Source: Portulaca oleracea
Lineage: Eukaryota; Streptophyta; Magnoliopsida; Caryophyllales; Portulacaceae
Assembly (NCBI GenBank): GCA_029582165.1
Contig: CM055870.1
Location: 49,928,513 to 49,992,512, forward strand
Length of the DNA: 64,000 nt
Direction: 5' to 3'
Below, one piece after another: positions 57,052 through 64,000 of the stretch. Position 1 is the first letter of the stretch. Each line of letters begins with the position of its first letter. A program made the translations under genes and the position numbers. The notes below the pieces were generated by a model. That model was not told where the DNA came from and did no database searches. It saw nothing but the letters and a program-made list of their open reading frames with translations.

Positions 57052-59150
57052 AAAAGAAAACAAAATACTTAATATCAATTAGTTGCAAATTGTAGAAGAA
57101 CACACTTAAAATCAGTAACTAGTAGGAAGTATTAAACGACAAAAAATAGGATGCTTTAAAGGTTTAGTCCTACTTTCACTTATCAAATGGTAGAAGGAAA
57201 GATGAAAATTACACCAGGAGAAATAAACACACACCAAGAGAACCAAACTACAAAAGACAAACAACCCAAGACAATAGAAATCACAGCCAAACCTGAGTAG
57301 GCTGAGGTAGAAAATGGTAGAAGGAAAGATGAAAATTCATGACAAACATGCAACATCATACCAGGCAAACCAAAGGCAGAAGACAAAATCCAGATCCCAC
57401 ACCCAATTTCAAACCCAATGCTCAATTGTTAATTCACACCATGACATCTCTAGGCTTCAACTATAACAAAATTGATGTGCACAAATCAGACCCACTGCAG
57501 CTTCATCATGACAGTCGACCAAAGCATATCAAACAAAACAAAAACAAACCAAGGGACATACAAACAAGGGAAAAAATGGGGAAATGAACAAAGTACAAAT
57601 ACGCAGAAATGAACAGAATACAAATACGCAGAAATTGCAAAAAAGGAAAACCTGAAAATGAACTTCAAGAGGAAATTTCCGCCAAATTAATCCCAAATCA
57701 GAGAGTGAAATTACAGTACTATGAATGCAATCTCTGTGCGATGGACAAACCCGAACGACTTGTATAAGAAATGAACAGAGAGTATAGCCACACTGTTATG
57801 GACCTGAATTCTTATACTGTTATGGACTTATGGGCTAATATAGCCAAAAGAAAAGAAAGTATTAAGTAGCTAATTCAAAAGTCAGAACGCTAAGGGGAAC
57901 TTACTTACATCTGAGCAGCGAAAAAAGAGGAAGAAGAAATGCTATACAACTATAGTACATGCCCAATAGACCCTATTGTCTGAGCTACCAAAAAGAGATG
58001 TCGAACGCCTATGAAATAGAACCCAGAGGCAAGCATCTGAAATGAAATAAGGGCAACAATCATTTGTCTCACTTTCTTTCCACAAAAATCAATCAAGAAT
58101 CTTTCTTCTTGCCGGAATCTTAAACCTTCTAACGAAAAATGTCAAAAACCTAACATAAACCACTATAGCAAAGGAAATACAGAGGTTTGAACCTATTTCT
58201 TTTAGACTCCTAGCCAAACCACTTAACCATCTCCCAAATATCAAACTTATCCCCTGCCTCGGAAAGTCCATAAACCATAACATCGACCAATAAGCAACAA
58301 CAAAGCCAAAAAACTTGAAGTCAATAAATCAATCCCACTTAACCTTCATCCAAAACAAACATCCAATCACTCAAACTTCAACCCCACAGTTGCATTTGGA
58401 TGCAGCAATCAAAAGGCATTGATCGTAACGTATTGGAACAACAAATCACAAGAACTTTGCTCATGAGCTAAAATTAGAATACAATGCTGATGAAGATTTA
58501 ACCCATCACATTTCAATTTGTGCGTTTGATGATATAAAGTTCAAGCTCAAATTACTACTGAACTGAATTTACAGTACATGGTTCCTGAAACAAACCAATT
58601 TTTTGCCCTAAATTGCTTACAGTGCTAAAAGCCAGGCTACAAGCTAGAAATACTACATTCAACACACAACCTAATGCAATAAACTTCATTTCCGTAAAAA
58701 TGTGACCAAACAATCATCAATTACTTAACCACAACCCCAATCAATATCAAACAGCTACCAAATTAGGGTTTAGAATCAAAACTAAGAAAAGCACACAGAA
58801 TCACATGCTAGTCAATCCAAGAGCAAACAACATCCTAAAATTCAACGGAACACAAACAAACCCTAAACAACAAAACCAATCCAACCTGAACAAACCCGAT
58901 CGACCTGCATAAGAAATGAATAGAGAGTGAAAAATAAAAACAATAGAATAGAAGTGAGAAAATCATGAACAGAGAGTGAATCTGAGTGAATGACCTACGA
59001 TTTGAGTAGAAGGAGACGGCCAAGTGAGAGTTTTACGGAGGAAAGAAGAGCAACGTAGAACAACAATGGTGTAAATTAGGGTTAGGGTTAGGGTTTTAGG
59101 GTTTTACCATCAACAAGAAATGGAACAATGGGGAACTCACTGATCGAATG
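57052..59150. other. CACTA interior, non-coding as far as seen
   Basis: There is a small direct repeat (atggtagaaggaaagatgaaaa at 57187 and 57315; 20 shared bases or slightly more). A telomere-like ttagggttagggttaggg lies at 59078-59096. No conserved protein was recognised. Confidence 0.45.
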
Positions 59151-59278
59151 ACGGCTCAGTGGAGGTGCGACTGGAGATGGGTTGGTGCAATTGTGCGACT
59201 GGAGATGTATTCGGGAGGCCGGAGATCTATGTGCGATGAAGAGGCGCGACTCAGTAGCTTCAAGATGGAGATGGAGAT

Positions 59279-59689
59279 GTGCGACGTCGACAGACCGTAG
59301 AGACGACGACAGCAGCCTCCAACGACGGTAGTCGGCTGGGCGACGGCGCTCCTTGCGTCGACCCTTGTTTGGGCGGATGTAGCTCCTCGCGTCGACTCTC
59401 GTCTGGGCGGACGGTGTTCCTCCCGTCGACTGGGCGAATGGAAGTCGTCTGTACGCTAGGGTTGGCGAACTGCAGGTGGCCGGTGGAGATCTATCGATGG
59501 AGAGTTGGAGAGTTGAAGGGTGGGGTAGCTAGGGTTTCTATTTGGCTTAAGCTGCGCAATAAGTCCCAGTCGGCCAGTAGTACAATTAAAATTTTCAATT
59601 GCCCGCCTCTTGAGAACACAGGCGCCATTCTGAAAAACAAAAAAGAAATTATGGGCGGCTTTGTGAATGAAACTCTCGACCCTTTTTAG
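59279..59689 (+). other. GC-rich open stretch of 136 codons, not assigned
   Basis: It is the most GC-rich stretch of the CACTA interior. The translation is Arg- and Gly-rich (RRRQTVETTTAASNDGSR) with no domain I recognise. The opposite strand could equally be a transcribed leader. It runs into the subterminal region of the second CACTA end, so I do not call it a gene. Confidence 0.3.
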
Positions 59690-59822
59690 GGTCTACCGCT
59701 TTTTTAATTTGTCTTAGACCACTAAAAGCGTCTAAATCTTCATCTCCCGCCTAATATAAGCTCAACCTTTTTTAAAAGCGTCTACAATAAATCATCTAGA
59801 TTTCCTATCTTTTCTAGTAGTG
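59560..59822. mobile_element. Right end of a second CACTA element
   Basis: ttttctagtagtg (59810-59822) is the complement of the common plant CACTA terminus CACTACTAGAAAA. Subterminal agcgtctaaa/aagcgtctac motifs lie just inside. The matching left end was not found within the outer CACTA element. Confidence 0.6.
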
Positions 59823-61080
59823 TGTGCATAGGCCTAAAGATTATTATTAATAAAAAAACTATATCTAAAACACACTATCTATTTCGAACATTTGTATATC
59901 CAATAATGAATCGACGTGATGGTCCTTGAAGTGTGTGTTTGTGCCCGTGTTCGTCTTTGTGTGTATGTGTGTATTTTAGTTGGACTATTTGGCTAATCTA
60001 TAAAGTACGTAGACCTAGCATTGCATACACGCCATTGGGTATGAGCCGGATCTATGTTCGATTCGAGGTTATTCCCATTCAACTAAAGGTCGGACACTGA
60101 CCTAGGTCATCTCCTTTATTTGGCGCGCTTATGTACGTGTAACTCAACATAGCTATTGAGTGGATGTTGAATTCATGTCATGTATGAAATTGGTATAGTT
60201 AGTGCTTAGCTAGCTACGAGTGGTTAGTTGGATCATTCAATAATTACTATATATATGGTACGGTTGTCAACTAACCCTGGAAGGCATTTCCACTATGTTG
60301 TGAGTAACTGCTGCTAACGATTAATTATTTTTAGTCTAACAAAAAATTCAAGTTCGGGTCTCCATTATATTCCTTAATCGTCTTTCGTTATCTGCACCCC
60401 CCTAAAGTATTCATTAATGTACACCATGCAAGCTAAGACCCCCTTGGTGGAGCAATGTACTCGGGCCTTTTCGACAGTCATCAACTCATTACGTAGACGT
60501 CAAAGTGTCCTACCTAGGAGAAGTAAGACAACGTGTGTTTGGTTACTCAATGTTACGTTAATTCCAAGAAAACAACAAGGCGTCCTTTAATGGGGTCTTG
60601 CCGTATTTCCAAGTCACCCACCCTAGCTTCCATCTTCTCGCTCCAAAGTTCGAATCCTCCGGGGAGTATTCCTATTTACCAAGATCAAGAGTATGTTGAT
60701 GAATATAATAGTGGGAGACGTGGGCCTTGTATACGGCGTTGTGACATCCCCAACCCCTGTTCCATATGAACCGTTAGGTTAGTATTCCCCTGAGGTAGGG
60801 GGCTTAACGCATTGGACCACCTAATTATGTTAAAAGAAAATTGAAAATAGTAAGGTACGTGTTTCATCTCATTCGATAACGTTTATCATTATAAGTAGGA
60901 CGCCAAGGGCAGCTTTGTATTATTTTTTTTATGTTGGAGGAGGGGGTCGACTGGTACTATATGTTGGATTATGAGCATGAAATTTATTATATTGATATGA
61001 TACTAAAACACTAAAATAAGCACAACTTAAAATATATCCAACATATGGATTTTTTCTATTTTCAATAATCCGGATCTGGA
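59823..61080. other. CACTA interior, right part, nothing recognised
   Basis: Moderate-composition DNA without a supported coding region. It leads into the right subterminal repeats. Confidence 0.4.
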
Positions 61081-62086
61081 TATATTTAAAGCAACATTCT
61101 TATAACAATTGCCATAGCATTAAAAATAAGCAACCTCACTAGAAATGTTGCCTTTGTGATTTATGGCAACGATCTCATAACTGTTACTACGGAATCTTAG
61201 TCGCAACGCTGATGAATCCGTTACCTTTTTGTAAGCAACATTCCAATGGCTGTTGCCATAGCATTATAATAAGCAATGCCTCTACACATGTTGCCTATGT
61301 CAGTTAAGGCAACGGTTCCTTAACTGTTGCTATGAAAACTATGCAACAAATAAAGCACTTTTGCCTTAGGGTATATAAGGCAACAATTCTTATACTGTTG
61401 TAATCCGAGGCATTGCCTTAGGCCCTTTATGTTGTAGTTCCTTGCTTGAAATGATGATACCCGGACTTTTGCTCCTCCATTTCAATAGAAACATGGGAAT
61501 CGATCTTCAAAACTCAATAATATCTCTCAATCTTGCTCTAACAATGGAATACAAATGAATATGGCGATAAATCATAAATGTGACGATGAAGGATGGTAAT
61601 AGTAGACATGAATACTCAACAAAACAGCCGGAATAACAATAATGGGGACTTGAAACGACATTTTGCAATAAACTAGGATGATCAACACAGTTCGTGCGTT
61701 CGTGTTGACCTCAACACAACCCGTGTTGCTTGGCCACGGGTCGTGTTGCTCGCAGAAACTCAATTTTTGCTTCTCTGGACCTTAAAACGGTCCGCTCTAG
61801 GTGAATTAGTACCCGTGTTGGCTCGTTTGCATTTACTTTGACACTTTGGGCCTTAGTTTTGGGCCTTTGAGTGAATTTCTTCTCTTTTTGTGACCCACTT
61901 GGATGCTACGACTTGATCTGAGCTTGATTTTCTTCATTTCTTCTCCAATTTCTTACAAAAATACCCCAAAACTCCAACCAAACATAAATTGAGAAATTCG
62001 GGTATAAAATAATACTAACATCTCGAAAATCACCCAAATTAACCCCAAATCATCCAAATTCACATATATATAAATCACACTCATCA

Positions 62087-62899
62087 ATGTGAATACCCTT
62101 GTTTAGGCACCAAATGCATATAAATGAGATGGGGATACTTATCATTATCCAAGTCCAAGTAACGTGGCAAATTACTCTAATGTATACAAAAATATCATAA
62201 CTTCCCTTATCCTTTTATTCAGTTTGACTTTACCAACAACCAAAACAAAAAGGAGATAGAAAACCCAGTTGACCCACTCTCAAAGAATTTTCAAAGTCAT
62301 CGTATCAATGACAAAAATCATGACAATTCCACAAAAATCATACTATCACATTGCACAAACTAGAAAAAGGGGTAGAGACAGACCTAATTATAATGTGCCT
62401 TTCATCATCAGCCAGCCAACTATAATCACTCTTACTTACCTCCTTCTTAGGGAAGTGGATGGTTGATCATAAAAGTCACAGATTTAAGTGATATTTGTCT
62501 AATAACTGTCTAAGATAAGAAGTAATAATTTTCAAGACTAATCATGGAAGATTATTGATTAGACCAACACAGAGATAATAACTTCTGAGACATTAGGGAA
62601 ATGTTGAAGCTTAACTGGAATGAGTTGTTTTCATTTTGGACCCTAAAATATAGGGTAATTAATTAATTTTTTGAACACTTGGTTTTTTAAAGTTAATTTT
62701 TTGGAGCTTAAGGTTTGTAAGCTGAATAAAAAAAGATCTTAAACTTTGTGGGTTGAAAAATAGGCATGTGTACTGTTTTTTTTTTCCATGTTTGAATTTC
62801 AAGGACTAAGGTTACAATTGATATTGAACTTATAATAAACCTCTCTTATTCATATCGGAGATACTTAGATCTCTAAGTACCCCAGGTCTAAATAGTTCC
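62087..62899. other. Intergenic, nothing recognised
   Basis: The stretch is AT-rich with no supported gene. A frame at 62269-62466 shows no recognisable protein features. Confidence 0.45.
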
Positions 62900-64000
62900 G
62901 ACATGAATAAGTGTGGGACTCGGGAAAATCCCCGTGGTATCCCTCGCGGTAAACGGCGAGTCGAAAGGGGTGTCTTTTCTTTGAGAAGATTTGCTTGAAT
63001 TTCCGTTTAAACAAATTAAAACTAAAACTCAAATAAACCCCTTTTTTTAGATCTTATTAAAGTTTGAGAATTTTATTTATTTAGAAAGTGAACGGAAAAT
63101 AAAAAAGAAAGAAACGAAAAAAAAGACAAATGGAGAACCCCGGGACTGGCTCAGGGCGGTTTAATGTAGCAATACCTGCAGGTATTGCGCCTGCCCCGGC
63201 CTCGGGATCTATTTCCGAGACAGAAGAAAAAAAAATCTCTTTTTTTTTAGCTTTCCGAAACAGAAAGTAAAATGCGAAAGAAAAGAAATAAAAAAAAGAG
63301 AAGAAATAAAAAAGAAAACTCGAACCCGGGACCGAGGCAGCGATACCTGCAGGTATCGTGGGCCGGGAATCCAGAAAATGGCCTTGATCCGGAAGTCAGG
63401 TCCGGGCCGTGGGTCGGGCTAGAATACCGCCAGGTATTCTGTCCGTCCTGGCCTCGGAACCTATTTCCAAACTTAGGGATTCGGACAAAAAAAAAACTAA
63501 GAAAAACTTGCATTTTCGTAATTAATTTTCTGAAATCCGAAATAGAGAAATAAAAGAAAGAAAAGAAGAGAGAGTCGCCAATTAATTTTTGAACGAGAAT
63601 TAATAAACTCAAGAAAAAGAAGACTCCACAAACCACGAACCACGAGATTCGGATCCGGGGGTAAGGTTACGAATTCGGGAATAAAAATTCCCAAATCCAC
63701 CCGTTCAACGAACAGACTTTACTAAACCGGTTAAAATAAAAAGAAAGAAGAAGAAGGGAAAAGACGAGAGTAGAACGGAGTATTAATTAGTGTAATTAGT
63801 GTTATTTAGTTACATAGAAATGCAATAATAAAACGAGAAATAAATATAAGAAATAAAGAATTAAACAAGAACGTACCTTTATTCACAAGCAATCCATATT
63901 ATTTAGGTCGAGTTTAGGATTAACTCAAGTTACAAAATAATATGAATGGAGAAAGAATAGAGAAACAGAAAATAACGATTCCAATTAAGTGTATGCAAAA
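62900..64000 (-). mobile_element. Tat/Ogre-like LTR retrotransposon, leader and LTR edge
   Basis: On the minus strand TGGCGACTCT (63580-63571) matches the start of the Arg-type primer site used by Tat/Ogre elements. The LTR would end GTTCA near 63590 and extend past the window edge. The leader (63000-63570) has alternating A-rich and GC-rich parts and three palindromes. The primer match is only ten bases, so the call is tentative. The frame at 63636-63247 (129 codons) crosses the presumed LTR border and is not a gene. Confidence 0.45.
63169..63440. repeat. Series of three palindromes in the leader
   Basis: GCAATACCTGCAGGTATTGC (63169-63188) and CGATACCTGCAGGTATCG (63343-63360) are perfect palindromes. 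agaataccgccaggtattct (63421-63440) is imperfect. Each is followed by gcctcgg-like sequence and the first and third by cctatttcc/tctatttcc, so the unit is repeated. Confidence 0.85.

Larger units (their letters stand above)
56219..61439. mobile_element. CACTA (En/Spm-type) transposon, 5.2 kb
   Basis: The left end CACTACAACATAAAGGGCCT and the right end AGGCCCTTTATGTTGTAGTT are inverted repeats; the last base has changed from the TAGTG expected. The 3-bp duplication CCT flanks both sides (56216-56218, 61440-61442). Both subterminal regions carry many copies of ggcaacggt/ctgttgc motifs (56240-56780, 61090-61430). No transposase frame is visible, so it is non-autonomous or decayed. It carries the end of another CACTA at 59822. 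Confidence 0.85.
55435..62086 (-). mobile_element. Athila-type solo LTR split by a CACTA element
   Basis: On the minus strand the LTR starts TGATGAGTGTGATTTATA at 62086 and ends near 55437. Its terminal part (gatacatgttgcatcgacac, cgtgcacttacagc) follows the 5' Athila LTR end at 19310-19350. The tract 55500-55990 matches the LTR's ttgataatttgatctttaac region. Flanks share aatgtga (55431-55437, 62086-62092), so ATGTG may be the duplication. No internal region is attached, so it is a solo LTR of about 1.4 kb before the CACTA insertion. Confidence 0.75.

Noticed and set aside
59078..59096. Telomere-like ttaggg repeats
   Set aside because: Only about two and a half units; such telo-box-like motifs are common in plant leaders and do not mark a chromosome end.
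63247..63636. 129-codon minus-strand frame at the right edge
   Set aside because: It crosses the presumed LTR end and primer site and is Phe/Leu-rich from A-rich DNA.

Overview
The window looks like nuclear DNA from a repeat-rich eudicot plant. It is AT-rich, has introns with GT-AG borders, and is packed with plant-type retrotransposons (Sirevirus, Athila, long-LTR Ty3, a Tat/Ogre-like leader), plant MITEs (Stowaway, Tourist, hAT and Mutator types), an Au-type SINE, TRIMs and a CACTA transposon. I cannot name the species. Only one intact host gene is supported. There is no sign of bacterial operons, CRISPR arrays or phage.

Layout. 1-5323: left part of a minus-strand Ty3-type element with a very long LTR (3.6 kb), inserted into the 3' end of a Sirevirus whose LTR runs 5674-6527. 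6583-11114: intergenic DNA with a Stowaway MITE sitting at the tail junction of a retroposon, a GT-rich minisatellite, a hAT MITE and a long-TIR MITE. 11115-28141: a decayed Sirevirus (5' LTR, gag-pol pseudogene, 3' LTR missing its end). A non-autonomous Athila-type element with TSD GAATA (17791-25090) lies inside it; that element's 3' LTR carries a retroposon, and two hAT MITEs lie in the Sirevirus 3' part. 28142-32350: microsatellites, a 1.3-kb hAT-like element and fold-back elements.

32586-46267 (minus strand): a complete five-exon gene for an organic cation/carnitine transporter 7-like (OCT7/NiaP-type) membrane protein of 510 residues. Its introns are full of MITEs. One Tourist element lies one base inside intron 3 and supplies part of the splice donor. 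46588-55434: gene upstream region and intergenic DNA with many fold-back elements, an Au SINE and a tandem TRIM. 55435-62086: an Athila-type solo LTR (minus strand) split by a 5.2-kb CACTA transposon with TSD CCT, which holds the end of a second CACTA. 62900-64000: the leader and LTR edge of a Tat/Ogre-like element with three sequence palindromes.

The features do not form a shared pathway: they are one transporter gene surrounded by layers of nested insertions, from which relative insertion order can be read. No clearly new biological system was found. The most noteworthy points are the transposon-built splice donor, the nested stack, the unrecognised leader proteins of the long-LTR element and the palindrome series at the right edge.
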